Numbered from the stretch's first letter, positions 48,401-61,748 are shown. The stretch: 64,000 nucleotides of DNA from Episyrphus balteatus (GCF_945859705.1 NC_079137.1:74422277-74486276); one strand, 5' to 3'. Translations and numbers: made by a program. The notes: a model not told the origin generated them from the letters alone.

Positions 48401-48406
48401 TTTATT
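48401..48406 (-). promoter_or_regulatory. Candidate polyadenylation signal of the giant CBM14 gene
   Basis: AATAAA on the minus strand 26 bases after the stop codon. Confidence 0.6.
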
Positions 48407-48431
48407 TTGTTACTAGTGTTTATGAATAATG

Positions 48432-51400
48432 TTAAGTTTCGAGATCATTATTTGTCTGTTGATGATTCAGATAATGAGAACAGTTTACGTTTTCCTTCCA
48501 ATCACAACCTCCTATTTCCATGTTATAAAGAAAATCGTTAGGACATCTGTGTACTTTTGATGTTGAGTTCACACATTGGAAGAAAGACTTGCAGTCGTCT
48601 AAAATGTTTGGATAAAAAACCAATTCTTCCAAATCATCACAATTCTGAAATAAAAATAATTGTATTAAAAAATGCATTACAGGTTTCTTACTCTCATTTG
48701 ACATAAGAGTTTGTTCATTCAATTGAAATGTCAAACATTAAGCAGGAAGATTGAAAAAAAAGTTTGGTTAGTAGGTAAGTCTACCGACTCCAAAGAAACG
48801 AATCTGTTAGATATTATACTAAATTTAACTTACAAGGTCTATTACATTTTTCATTTGATCCTCTAAAACAGAACATGTTCCATTTAAATCCTTTTCACAT
48901 TTACTCGTTGATTTGTCAAAATACTCTCCAATTTTGCATGTTTTCAAAATTTTTTGTCCATTAATACAAGTAAAATACTGCAGGCAATTATCAATATCTG
49001 GAATAAATTTGCCATGTTTACCAGCACATGCGCCAACTCTTTGGCCATTTTCAATCAAACATGTTCCATCATTTTGTCTACAAAATCCTAATAAATTGTC
49101 AAAACTCTCTCCATTTCGACATTTTTTCGAAATTACTTCAGCATCGTTACACTGGTAGTATTTTCTACAATCAGTATGATCGGCATAATTAATTTCACTA
49201 TCACCAGTCGAGCATTTCATTGTTGTTTCAGTGGCATTTTGACAGTTCTTAGTATCATTTGACATTTTCGGAATACAACTGTTCATGACGATGTCAAAAA
49301 ATTCCCCATCAAAACACTTGTCATGTCGAAGTTGTTCATTTATGCATACATAAAACTTGTTGCAGCTCTTTTGATCTGGCATAATGTCTCCTTGTCGTCC
49401 AATACAAGAAATAAGATCGTTTACTATGACATCGTTGGTGGTGTTTTTATATGTGAAATAACCATCGATACAAATATGCTCAATGTCAGGTACACATTTG
49501 TTTAATACGGAGTCGAAAAAGTGATTTTCTTCACATGCAATGGGAATTAATTTGATACCAATGCAAGTGTAGTAGATACTGCAATAAGTTTCATGTGGGA
49601 ACTGCCTTTTATTGGGGTCATCGCAATGACGTTTTTCAGTGCACTTGGTTATGTCAGTTTGACAAATACCCAATGCAGCATCAAAATACTCTCCACGTGC
49701 ACATGCTGTCATTACTGCTGATCCATTAATACATGTGTAGAATGTTGAGCAATTGTCAGAATTTCTATAAACCGATCCATTTTGACAGATGCTTTCATAT
49801 GTCATCATCTTATCATTGCATACTTTATTATCATCCTGGCAACGTTGAGTTTTTCTGTCAAAATATCTTCCCTTGCTACAAGCACCATCTATACGAATTC
49901 CATCGTCACAAATATAAAACATTGTGCAGTCAGTTTCATGTTCGAAATACGAACCATTTTCCTGATTAGCCGCACAAGTGAAAATGTTCCACTTCGAAAT
50001 ATGTGTTGTATTATTTGTATTTTTTGAAGATTCACATTTTTGGAGACTTGCATTGAACAGAAAGTTGTTCATGCAACTTTCTTGATGCCACTGGTTTTTG
50101 TAACATTGGTAAAATTCTGATAAGTTCTTAAAACTTGGTTGTAATGTTTTTTCAATACAACTTTGACGCATTAAACCATCAATGGAGCATTCTCCACTAT
50201 TGAGAAGACATTTTCTCGTTGAAATGTCATAATAAAAACCTGCAGGACAATGCAGTGATAACCATTCATTGTTAAGGAATATTTCGAATGCAGTGCAGTT
50301 GTTTGGATTGAATCTTCTATTACTTTGCTGCTTGATGTCATTTGCACATTCACCAGCACTATCTTGCATACAAGCTTTTAAAGTCTTATTAAAATAGTGC
50401 CCTTCGTCACAGTAACCATATTTCCATTTTCCTTCAAAGCAAAAGTAATACGATCCACAATTCATATTATTCGATTTGATTTCGTTTGAAATACAAGAAT
50501 TATTTTCGAAAACTTCAATTTGCTGATGAATTCCACAAACGCTATTGTCATTTGTACAAGTTTCTAGTTTAACATTAAAGTATTTTCCCAAAGGACAACT
50601 TCTCAATTTCCATTGATCATCTTCGCAATTAATGAATGTGCTGCATGAGTTGTCTGACTGCCGAACGAGAGACGCATTTGCTGAAGAGCATCCTGTGGAT
50701 CTTTTACTTTTCAATAATGCGGTGGAATGTTTGTGAAAAAAAACATTCTCCACAGAACGGCTTTTCGTTTCATGTCGTTTTTGACACTCCTGACAGACCT
50801 GTCAAAGAGTTAAATTGTCACGAGTGCATTGCAATATTTGGATTGGATTCCTCTGGCGAAATTCAATATTTTTATCGAATATTATGCCAAACAGACGAAG
50901 TTGATAAAGAATAAATGAAAACGAAATACAAAAAATAAAAATACTGAACTTCGCTTTTAGGATTTTAATTTTCTTTTAATTTTATTGCATAGTTTTTTTT
51001 TTTATGTTTCGTTATAATTTTTCATTAAAATGTTTTTCTTACTATTTTATAATCATCACTATCATCGATCATTCTCAAGAAGTTACTCTTTCGCAGAGTT
51101 TCACTTCGCATCCAACATTGACGTTTGGTATCGGCTTGACAAGTTCCAGTTGTCATATTGAACAATTGGTCAATGGCACATTGTTGTAAAATGGCAACGC
51201 GGTTGTTGCAAATGTAGAACTTGCGACAATCTAAGGCAGGGTGAATAGTTTTATCTGGAACTTCTCTGCACATCTACAAAAAAAAAATTGATTTTTTATT
51301 AAAAGATTTTCGAGCTATAGTGTTTTGATAGCAGCGAAAAAAATGCTTTTGGAGAGTTTCGTTATCATTACTTTGTAGAGATATTTATTACAAAAATTTA

Positions 51401-54400
51401 CCTCAGTAAGTTCTTTCTTTTGAATTGTCATCTGCTTTGATACACAACCTCCGATATCTTGGCTGTAAATTGTATTTTTGGGACATTTTTCCATGGTTGC
51501 CAAGCCTCGTTTGCAAGTTATATACGAAGTTTCATCTCGAGAGTCAGCGAACTTTTCAATATCACTTGATTTGCCACACATCTCTTTTGGATTGAAACAA
51601 GTTGCATTAAAAACACATGAACCAAGCTTAGGATTGAAGGAGGCGTAGGCTCCACAATTTTGTTCAACACTCTCTCCGTCCAAACAAAGATGGAACTTAT
51701 TACAAACATTCGTCGACAACATAGTTCCGTCAGTTTCGGTTGAACAAATCTATAATAATAAAAAAAAACAATGCATTTGACAATCTTTGTTTTTTTTCAA
51801 AAATGATTGACATACATTATTGACAACTCGTTTACGCAAAGCATGTACACAGATTCTCTTGCTTTCATCAAATACTGTATGGGCTGGGCATTGTTCGAAA
51901 ATTGCGGCACTGTCCTTGCAAACATAGTATGCGTTTGGATTTTTCTGGGAGGCAGTTGTAAAGCCATTCTTTTGTCCAATACAAAGCTAAAATAATTAAA
52001 AAAATATTTGAGTTTTAGAAAATTTGAATTGCATTATTTTTTAATTAAATACTTACTCCTGCATCAGGCATGCATATTAAACGTTCTGAATCAAATGATG
52101 TTCCACCGGGACAGCTAAGCTTTACAGGTTTCTTATTGTAGCATGAGTAGAAACTTGAAGGGTCATTTCGAACTGGAAAACTAACGCCATTAGGTGATGT
52201 GGAACATAAGTTTTCTTCACATGTCGCCGAAGCTAGACAAATTCCCAGTAATGCATCGTAGTTTGTGCCCTTTGGACAGGTACGAACAGCCTTAGTTAGC
52301 CCATTGGTACAAAGATAAAATTGATTGCAATTGGGATGGGGTAATTGTACAGTGCCTTCAGTATTTTGACAAATATTAATACATTCGGCATACAGATCTT
52401 GTTCGCAAAGTTTTGATTTAGGATTAAACCAATTGCCACTTCCACATTGCTGAAGTATGGCATGGTTTTCGTTGCAAACTAAAAATTGATCACAGTGATC
52501 TGCATCAGGCAAAAATGTACCAGTTGGTTGGTTGGCGCAGGCGTTGGGTATTTTCGTCCAACATTCACCGCATGTATCATGAACACATGAAAGAGTGGTG
52601 GTATTGAATAGATTTCCCATGCCACATTCGTGTGAAATCGGTTTGTTATTCTCACATACGAAGTATTTCTCACATGCTGCTGGATCAGGTAGACGAGTTC
52701 CGTCCTTGGCTCCTTGGCAGGTATTGCTTGGGGGCTGTACTTTCCAACATGTTCCATTGACGTCACGGACGCAGTAATTTTGATATATGTCGAAATAATA
52801 TCCAGTTCCACATTGTTGCTCAACGAATTTACCATCATTACATATTGAGAATTTATCGCATTCTTCAATATCAGCGATCATCTCACCGTTGGTACAGGGC
52901 CAACAGCAATTGTTTGTATCGCGTTCACAGGTTTTAGTATCGTTGTTGAAATAGTTTCCAGTTCCACAATTGCCATCAGTAAGATTACCCTGGGTGCAAG
53001 TGAAGTACTTGTAACAAGAATCTGGATTATCTACGCGGTCTCCTTCCTGCATTCCATTAGGACAGACACATGGTTCGGTAGGTTTATCCCAGCATTCATG
53101 GGTAGTGTCGGGTTGACATGACTTAGAAACATTGTTGAAGTAATTATTTGTTCCACAGTTACCTGGTACAAGAACTCCACTCAAGCATATAAAGTACTTA
53201 TAACAAGATTCTGGATCAGCCATGAACTGACCTTCCTTTAAGTGATTGGGACAAACACATGGTTCGGGTTTGGACCCACATATTCCTTCTGTATCTAGTG
53301 TGCAGCTCTTTGTTGTACTATTGAAATAGTTTCCTTTTCCACATGAAATTTCAGTTAGATTTCCTTGATGGCAAATGCGGAACTTTGAGCAGTCTGTAGG
53401 GTGAGGGATAAATTCGCCATCTTTAGAACCATCAGGACAGTCACACGATTCAGTTGGTGTTGTTGTAGAACTTGTTGTTGAAGATGTTGTTGTCTCAGGT
53501 GTCGTGGTTGAAGGTGTTGTGGTTGGAGTTGACTTAGTAGTTGTTGATGTTGTTGTCTTAGGTGTTGTGGACGATGTGGTCGTTGAAGTAGATGTTGTTG
53601 AGGAACTGGTTGAAGATTTGGTAGAACTTGATGACGAAGAAGAAGATGACGACGAATGACAGATTCCATCTTTATCCAAAACACAGCTTTCAGTTGAAGC
53701 ATCGAAATAGTTTCCTCTTCCACAATTTTCTTCCTGCAACTTGCCATTGTAGCAAATGTAGAATTTGGCACAATCACTAGGATGAGGTACTAATTGTCCG
53801 TCCTTATAACCACCGGTACATTCACATGATTCCGTTGTAGTTGAAGATGTCGTGGTTGGAGTTGACTTCGTAGTTGATGTTGTTGTCTTAGGTGTTGTGG
53901 ACGAAGTTGTGGTTGTAGTAGATTTTGTTGAGGAACTGGTTGAAGATTTGGTTGAACTTGACGATGAAGAAGAAGACGATGACGAATGACATATTCCATC
54001 TCTATCAAAAACACAGCTTTTAGTGGAATCATCAAAATAGTTTCCTCTTCCACAATTTTCTTCCTTCATCTCGCCGTTGAAGCAAATGTAGAACTTGGAA
54101 CAATCACTAGGATGAGGTACTAATTGTCCGTCCTTATAACCACCGGTACATTCACATGATTCCGTTGTAGTTGAAGATGTCGTGGTTGGAGTTGACTTCG
54201 TAGTTGATGTTGTTGTCTTAGGTGTTGTGGACGAAGTTGTGGTGGTAGTAGATTTTGTTGAGGAACTGGTTGAAGATTTGGTTGAACTTGACGATGAAGA
54301 AGAAGACGATGACGAATGACAGATTCCCTCTCTATCAAAAACACAGCTTTTAGTGGAATCATCAAAATAGTTTCCTCTTCCACAATTTTCTTCCTTCATC

Positions 54401-57400
54401 TCGCCGTTGAAGCAAATGTAGAACTTGGAACAATCACTAGGATGAGGGAGCAAATCTCCATCCTTATAACCACCGGGACATTCACATGATTCCGTTGTAG
54501 TTGAAGATGTCGTGGTTGGAGTTGACTTCGTAGTTGATGTTGTTGTCTTAGGTGTTGTGGACGAAGTTGTGGTGGTAGTAGATTTTGTTGAGGAACTGGT
54601 TGAAGATTTGGTTGAACTTGACGATGAAGAAGAAGACGATGACGAATGACAGATTCCATCTCTATCAAAAACACAGCTTTTAGTGGAATCATCAAAATAG
54701 TTTCCTCTTCCACAATTTTCTTCCTTCATCTCGCCGTTGAAGCAAATGTAGAACTTGGAACAATCACTAGGATGAGGGAGCAAATCTCCATCCTTATAAC
54801 CACCGGGACATTCACATGATTCCGTTGTAGTTGAAGCTGTCGTCGTTGGAGTTGACTTAGTAGTTGATGTTGTTGTTCTAGGTGTTGTTGACGTAGTTGT
54901 CTTTGTAGTAGATGTTGTTGAAGAACTGGTTGTCGTTGGTTTTGTAGACTTAGTAGTTGAAGATGTCGTAGTTGGAGTTGTGGTGGTAGTAGATGTTGTT
55001 GATGAACTAGTTGTAGTTGGTTTTGTAGATTTGGTTGAACTTGATGACGAAGAAGAAGATGACGACGAATGACAGATTCCATCTCTATCCAAAACACAGC
55101 TTTCAGTAGAAGCATCGAAATAGTTTCCTCTTCCACAATTTTCTTCTTGCAACTCGCCATTGTAGCAAATGTAGAACTTGGCACAATCACTAGGATGGGG
55201 GACTAATTGTCCATCCTTATAACCACCGGGACATTCACATGATTCCGTTGTTGTTGAAGTAGTAGTTGTTGATGTTGTTGTTTTCGGTGTTGTGGACGAT
55301 GTTGTCTTTGTAGTAGATGTTGTTGATGAACTGGTTGTAGTTGGTTTTGTTGACTTAGTTGTTGAAGACGTCGCAGTTGTTATTTTCGGTGTTGTGCTGG
55401 AACTTGTCTTTTTCGTAGAAGTTGTTGAAGAACTGGTTGTAGATTGAGTTGAACTAGACGATGAAGATGACGACCAACACTTTCCAGTTGTATCTAAAAT
55501 ACAACTTTGTGATGGAGCGTCGAAATAGTTTCCGTATCCACACGATTGTTTGATAAGTTCACCATTGTAGCATATATAGAATAGATAACATTCATCTGGA
55601 TGTGGCACAAATTGACCATCCTCATAGCCTCCAGAACATACACAAGGCTTATCATTCTTCCAGCAAGTTTCTTTTGTATCACGGACACAGTTATGCCCGT
55701 CAAAGTAGTTACCGACACCACAATCATCTGGAATTAATTCACCTTTATCACAGCGGAAATATGAGCTACAATTAAAACCGGGTCCAACCAGATCACCTTG
55801 TTCGTAACCTCCAGGGCAAGGAGGACATATTTTATCCCAACAAAGATTTTCGGTGTCACGAACACAGTTGCCTGCTTTTTGGTCAAAGTAGTTTCCATAT
55901 CCACAATCAGATGGAATTAGTTTGCCTTGATCACAGATTAAAAATGAGCTACAATTACCAGAAGGATCTACAACCAGATCACCTTGGTTCACACCATCAC
56001 GACAAGGGGGACATATTTTATCCCAACAAAGATTTTCAGTGTCACGAACACAGTTGCCTGCTTTTTGGTCAAAGTAGTTTCCATATCCACAATCAGATGG
56101 AATTAGTTTGCCTTGATCACAGATTAAAAATGAGCTACAATTACCACGAGGATCTACAACCAGATCACCTTGGTTCACACCATCACGGCAAGGGGGACAT
56201 GACCAGCAAATACCCTTAACATCAGGCAGACATTTTTTACTCTTGCTTTCGAAATAATATCCTTCTTGACACTTCTTAGACTTTAATTTTCCATTCTCGC
56301 AGACAACGTAACCACAATTGGTCTCATCTGGCACCTTTTCCCCTTCAGTACATTCCCAACATTTGTTATCAACATCTTTCACACATTGTTTGGTTGAATT
56401 GTCGAAGAGCTCTTGATATTTACAGTTAATTTCTACAAGTTTTCCCAAAGTGCATTCCAAGTAGGCTGAACAATTAGAACTGGGCACTCGATCGCCTTCC
56501 TTAAGACCTCTAGGACATGACCAGCAAATACCCTTAACATCAGGCAGACATTTTTTACTCTTGCTTTCGAAATAATATCCTTCTTGACACTTCTTAGGCT
56601 TTAATTTTCCATTCTCGCAGACAACGTAACCACAATTGGTCTCATCTGGCACCTTTTCCCCTTCAGTACATTCCCAACATTTGTTATCAACATCTTTCAC
56701 ACATTGTTTGGTTGAATTGTCGAAGAGCTCTTGATATTTACAGTTAATTTCTACAAGTTTTCCCAAAGTGCATTCCAAGTAGGCTGAACAATTAGAACTG
56801 GGCACTCGATCGCCTTCCTTAAGACCTCTAGGACATGACCAGCAAATACCCTTAACATCAGGCAGACATTTTTTACTCTTGCTTTCGAAATAATATCCTT
56901 CTTGACACTTGGTAGGCTTATATTTTCCTTTCTTGCACTCAAGGTAACCACAATTGGTTGTTTCGTCTGGGATCTTTTCCCCTTCAGTACATGGCCAACA
57001 AAGATTTTCGGTGTCACGAACACAGTTGCCTGCTTTTTGGTCAAAGTAGTTTCCATATCCACAATCAGATGGAATTAGTTCGCCTTGATCACAGATTAAA
57101 AATGAGCTACAATTACCAGAAGGATCTACAACCAGATCACCTTGGTTCACACCATCACGACAAGGGGGACATATTTTATCCCAACAAAGATTTTCGGTGT
57201 CACGAACACAGTTGCCTGCTTTTTGGTCAAAGTAGTTTCCATATCCACAATCAGATGGAATTAGTTTGCCTTGATCACAGATTAAAAATGAGCTACAATT
57301 ACCACGAGGATCTACAACCAGATCACCTTGGTTCACACCATCACGGCAAGGGGGACATATTTTATCCCAACAAAGATTTTCGGTGTCACGAACACAGTTG

Positions 57401-60400
57401 CCTGCTTTTTGGTCAAAGTAGTTTCCATATCCACAATCAGATGGAATTAGTTTGCCTTGATCACAGATTAAAAATGAGCTACAATTACCAGAAGGATCTA
57501 CAACCAGATCACCTTGGTTCACACCATCACGACAAGGGGGACATATTTTATCCCAACAAAGATTTTCGGTGTCACGAACACAGTTGCCTGCTTTTTGGTC
57601 AAAGTAGTTTCCATATCCACAATCAGATGGAATTAGTTTGCCTTGATCACAGATTAAAAATGAGCTACAATTACCACGAGGATCTACAACCAGATCACCT
57701 TGGTTCACACCATCACGGCAAGGGGGACATATTTTATCCCAACAAAGATTTTCGGTGTCACGAACACAGTTGCCTGCTTTTTGGTCAAAGTAGTTTCCAT
57801 ATCCACAATCAGATGGAATTAGTTTGCCTTGATCACAGATTAAAAATGAGCTACAATTACCAGAAGGATCTACAACCAGATCACCTTGGTTCACACCATC
57901 ACGACAAGGGGGACATATTTTATCCCAACAAAGATTTTCGGTGTCACGAACACAGTTGCCTGCTTTTTGGTCAAAGTAGTTTCCATATCCACAATCAGAT
58001 GGAATTAGTTTGCCTTGATCACAGATTAAAAATGAGCTACAATTACCACGAGGATCTACAACCAGATCACCTTGGTTCACACCATCACGGCAAGGGGGAC
58101 ATGACCAGCAAATACCCTTAACATCAGGCAGACATTTTTTACTCTTGCTTTCGAAATAATATCCTTCTTGACACTTCTTAGACTTTAATTTTCCATTCTC
58201 GCAGACAACGTAACCACAATTGGTCTCATCTGGCACCTTTTCCCCTTCAGTACATTCCCAACATTTGTTATCAACATCTTTCACACATTGTTTGGTTGAA
58301 TTGTCGAAGAGCTCTTGATATTTACAGTTAATTTCTACAAGTTTTCCCAAAGTGCATTCCAAGTAGGCTGAACAATTAGAACTGGGCACTCGATCGCCTT
58401 CCTTAAGACCTCTAGGACATGACCAGCAAATACCCTTAACATCAGGCAGACATTTTTTACTCTTGCTTTCGAAATAATATCCTTCTTGACACTTCTTAGA
58501 CTTTAATTTTCCATTCTCGCAGACAACGTAACCACAATTGGTCTCATCTGGCACCTTTTCCCCTTCAGTACATTCCCAACATTTGTTATCAACATCTTTC
58601 ACACATTGTTTGGTTGAATTGTCGAAGAGCTCTTGATATTTACAGTTAATTTCTACAAGTTTTCCCAAAGTGCATTCCAAGTAGGCTGAACAATTAGAAC
58701 TGGGCACTCGATCGCCTTCCTTAAGACCTCTAGGACATGACCAGCAAATACCCTTAACATCAGGCAGACATTTTTTACTCTTGCTTTCGAAATAATATCC
58801 TTCTTGACACTTCTTAGGCTTTAATTTTCCATTCTCGCAGACAACGTAACCACAATTGGTCTCATCTGGCACCTTTTCCCCTTCAGTACATTCCCAACAT
58901 TTGTTATCAACATCTTTCACACATTGTTTGGTTGAATTGTCGAAGAGCTCTTGATATTTACAGTTAATTTCTACAAGTTTTCCCAAAGTGCATTCCAAGT
59001 AGGCTGAACAATTAGAACTGGGCACTCGATCGCCTTCCTTAAGACCTCTAGGACATGACCAGCAAATACCCTTAACATCAGGCAGACATTTTTTACTCTT
59101 GCTTTCGAAATAATATCCTTCTTGACACTTGGTAGGCTTATATTTTCCTTTCTTGCACTCAAGGTAACCACAATTGGTTGTTTCGTCTGGGATCTTTTCC
59201 CCTTCAGTACATGGCCAACAAAGATTTTCGGTGTCACGAACACAGTTGCCTGCTTTTTGGTCAAAGTAGTTTCCATATCCACAATCAGATGGAATTAGTT
59301 CGCCTTGATCACAGATTAAAAATGAGCTACAATTACCACGAGGATCTACAACCAGATCACCTTGGTTCACACCATCAAGGCAAGGGGGACATATTTTATC
59401 CCAACAAAGATTTTCGGTGTCACGAACACAGTTGCCTGCTTTTTGGTCAAAGTAGTTTCCATATCCACAATCAGATGGAATTAGTTCGCCTTGATCACAG
59501 ATTAAAAATGAGCTACAATTACCACGAGGATCTACAACCAGATCACCTTGGTTCACACCATCACTGCAAGGGGGACATATTTTATCCCAACAAAGATTTT
59601 CGGTGTCACGAACACAGTTGCGTGCTTTATGGTCAAAGTAGTTTCCATATCCACAATCAGCTGGAATTAGTTCGCCTTGATCACAGATTAAAAATGAGCT
59701 ACAATTACCACGAGGATCTACAACCAGATCACCTTGGTTCACACCATCACTGCAAGGGGGACATATTTTATCCCAACAAAGATTTTCGGTGTCACGAACA
59801 CAGTTGCCTGCTTTTTGGTCAAAGTAGTTTCCATATCCACAATCAGCTGGAATTAGTTCGCCTTGATCACAGATTAAAAATGAGCTACAATTACCACGAG
59901 GATCTACAACCAGATCACCTTGGTTCACACCATCACTGCAAGGGGAACATATTTTATCCCAACAAAGATTTTCGTGGTCACGAACACAGTTGCCTGCTTT
60001 TTGGTCAAAGTAGTTTCCATATCCACAATCAGATGGAATTAGTTCGCCTTGATCACAGATTAAAAATGAGCTACAATTACCAGAAGGATCTGGAACCAGA
60101 TCACCTTGGTTCACACCATCAAGGCAAGGGGGACATATTTTATCCCAACATTTGTTATCAACATCTTCCACACATTGTTTGGTTGAATTGTCGAAGAGCT
60201 CTTGATATTTACAGTTAATTTCTACAAGTTTTCCCAAAGTGCATTCCAAGTAGGCTGAACAATTAGAACCGGGCACTCGATCGCCTTCCGGACACGACCA
60301 GCAAATACCCTTAACATCAGGCAGACATTTGTTACTCTTGCTTTCGAAATAATATCCTTCTTGACACTTCTTAGGCTTTAATTTTCCATTCTCGCAGACA

Positions 60401-61748
60401 ACGTAACCACAATTGGTCTCATCTGGCACCTTTTCGCCTTCGGTGCATTTCCATTTCCAGCATATTCCATCATAGTCTCTATCACATTGCAATTTGTCTT
60501 TGTTAAAGTAGTTTCCAGTTCCACAACTTTGAGTTACCAATTGCCCATTGATGCAAACATCAAAGGAGTAACAATTATCTTTACTTGGCACAAACTCACC
60601 TTCTTTGTAGCCGTCTGGACAGGGGGGGCAGCACACTCCGTTTGTATCTCGAACACAATTTTTGGTGCTATTGTCAAAGTAGTTACCTAAACCACAATCA
60701 GCTGGAATCAATACACCTTTATCACAGCGGAAATATGAGCTACAATTGTAAGCCGATCCAACCAGATCACCTTGTTTGGAGCCGTCAGAGCATGGTGGAC
60801 ATACTTCCCAACACGCGTTATTTACATCTTCCACACACTGTTTGGTCGAATTGTCAAAGACATATGGATATCCGCAGTTGTGTTCCACAAGTTTTCCTTG
60901 AGTGCATTCTAAATACACTGAACAGTTCTTGGAAACCCAATCGCCCTCTGCCAAGCCTCCCGTGCAAGGAGCATGAGCTTGGCCCCAGCAGTCTCCGGTA
61001 TTATCTCTTTCACATCTATTTGTTGAACTGCTAAAGTAATTACCATATCCACAAGTTTGTTTTACCAACTCTCCATTGTGGCATATATAGTACGAATGAC
61101 AGCTGTCAGGATCTTTCACCAGCTCACCTTCTGTATACTTTCCAACACATGTACAAGGTTCTGGTGTGGTTATTGGTGGCCAACACGTGTGATCCACATC
61201 AGGTTTGCAAAACAAATCCTTGCTATCGAAATAACTGTCCTTTCCACACGATTGTTCAACAAGTTTTCCCGCATTGCAAACATTGAAAAGTGAACAGTTA
61301 GTTGGATGGACTGAGTATGCTCCATCTTCATCACATTCAGTTGGATTACAAATATTTTTCGTATCGGGAACGCAGTAAAGTTGTTTGGTGTCAAAATAAC
61401 TACCTGGGTCACAATTTTGACTAACAGGCTGCTCATTGTGACAAACAAAAAAACTGGAACATAAATTACTGTCAGCAACAAATGTCCCATCCTCTTGATT
61501 TACGCACACATTCTAAAAAAAAGGAAAACAATAGATTTTTGCACAAATAAGAACTTCCGAGATGCAATCCACAAACCAAGGGAATACTCACATTACGAGT
61601 TCCTACTGACTTTTTAGCGTCAACACTGAGTGCAACAGCTAGAACTGTTGCTAAAATGACAACTGTAAAGAAAAACAACAATTGCAGGATGTCATTTGAG
61701 TTAAAAGTTTCACAATTCACAAAATAAAAACACTTTTCTACCTCTCAT
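48432..61748 (-). CDS. Giant secreted multi-CBM14 (peritrophin-A) protein
   Basis: Exons, minus strand: 61,742-61,748; 61,592-61,662; 52,057-61,512; 51,816-51,986; 51,402-51,749; 51,043-51,273; 48,834-50,798; 48,432-48,644, totalling 4,153 aa. The first two exons encode MRVVILATVLAVALSVDA, a clean signal peptide. The first intron is phase 1; all later ones are phase 0 and fall between domains, so the model closes exactly. Exon 3 has about 48 CBM14 domains (C-x(n)-C-x5-C-x9-14-C-x(n)-C-x(n)-C with aromatic YFD/YFE). Domains about 35-41 are joined by Ser/Thr linkers (residues about 2,040-2,710). Exons 4, 5, 6, 7 and 8 add about 1, 2, 1, 10 and 1 domains; a few have lost cysteine pairs. There is no catalytic domain or transmembrane helix. 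Probable role: multivalent extracellular chitin cross-linker. The exon 6-7 junction has the weakest acceptor, so a split into two genes is possible but unlikely, since neither later part has a signal peptide. Confidence 0.9.
53430..55480 (-). repeat. CBM14 plus Ser/Thr-linker coding repeats, 330-bp core unit
   Basis: Units of one ESCEC(P/T)GGYKDG CBM14 domain followed by a run of 11 or so serines and a Thr/Lys/Pro linker. Three consecutive units repeat at exact 330-bp spacing (equivalent ends at 54,053, 54,383 and 54,713); flanking units have longer or shorter linkers. The linkers should be O-glycosylated spacers (inference). Confidence 0.9.
55830..60320 (-). repeat. Homogenised CBM14 array: 186-bp and 318-bp units
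   Basis: Two interleaved unit types. The 186-bp unit encodes the 62-aa KICPPCRDGVNQGDLV type in runs of two, six and five copies. The 318-bp unit encodes a pair of domains, CTEGEKVPDETNC (51 aa) plus CPRGLKEGDRVPSSNC (55 aa). A large block is repeated at an offset of 2,220 bp (56,751-57,062 equals 58,971-59,282 at protein level). Copies are nearly identical. Confidence 0.93.

Larger units (their letters stand above)
37870..48431. other. 10.5-kb gene-free region upstream of anoctamin
   Basis: AT-rich, with no frame resembling a protein on either strand. It may contain the anoctamin promoter and non-coding 5' exons. Recognisable pieces: a repeat pair at 38,903 and 42,341, AGCCCTGTTCC-family MITEs at 39,157, 44,094 and (degraded) about 40,890-41,175 and 43,910-44,090, a TATCGTAATATT direct duplication at 46,880-46,925, and AGCTGCGTC-family sequence at 46,704-46,800 and 48,026-48,361. 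The remainder shows nothing I can name. Confidence 0.45.

Noticed and set aside
53355..55190. Minus-strand Gln/Leu/Pro frames of 87-154 codons
   Set aside because: Out-of-frame readings of the Ser/Thr linkers and CBM14 units in exon 3.
55911..60218. Plus-strand His/Leu-rich repeat frames of 102, 387 and 346 codons
   Set aside because: They are antisense shadows of the CBM14 array; every unit repeats with the 186-bp coding period.
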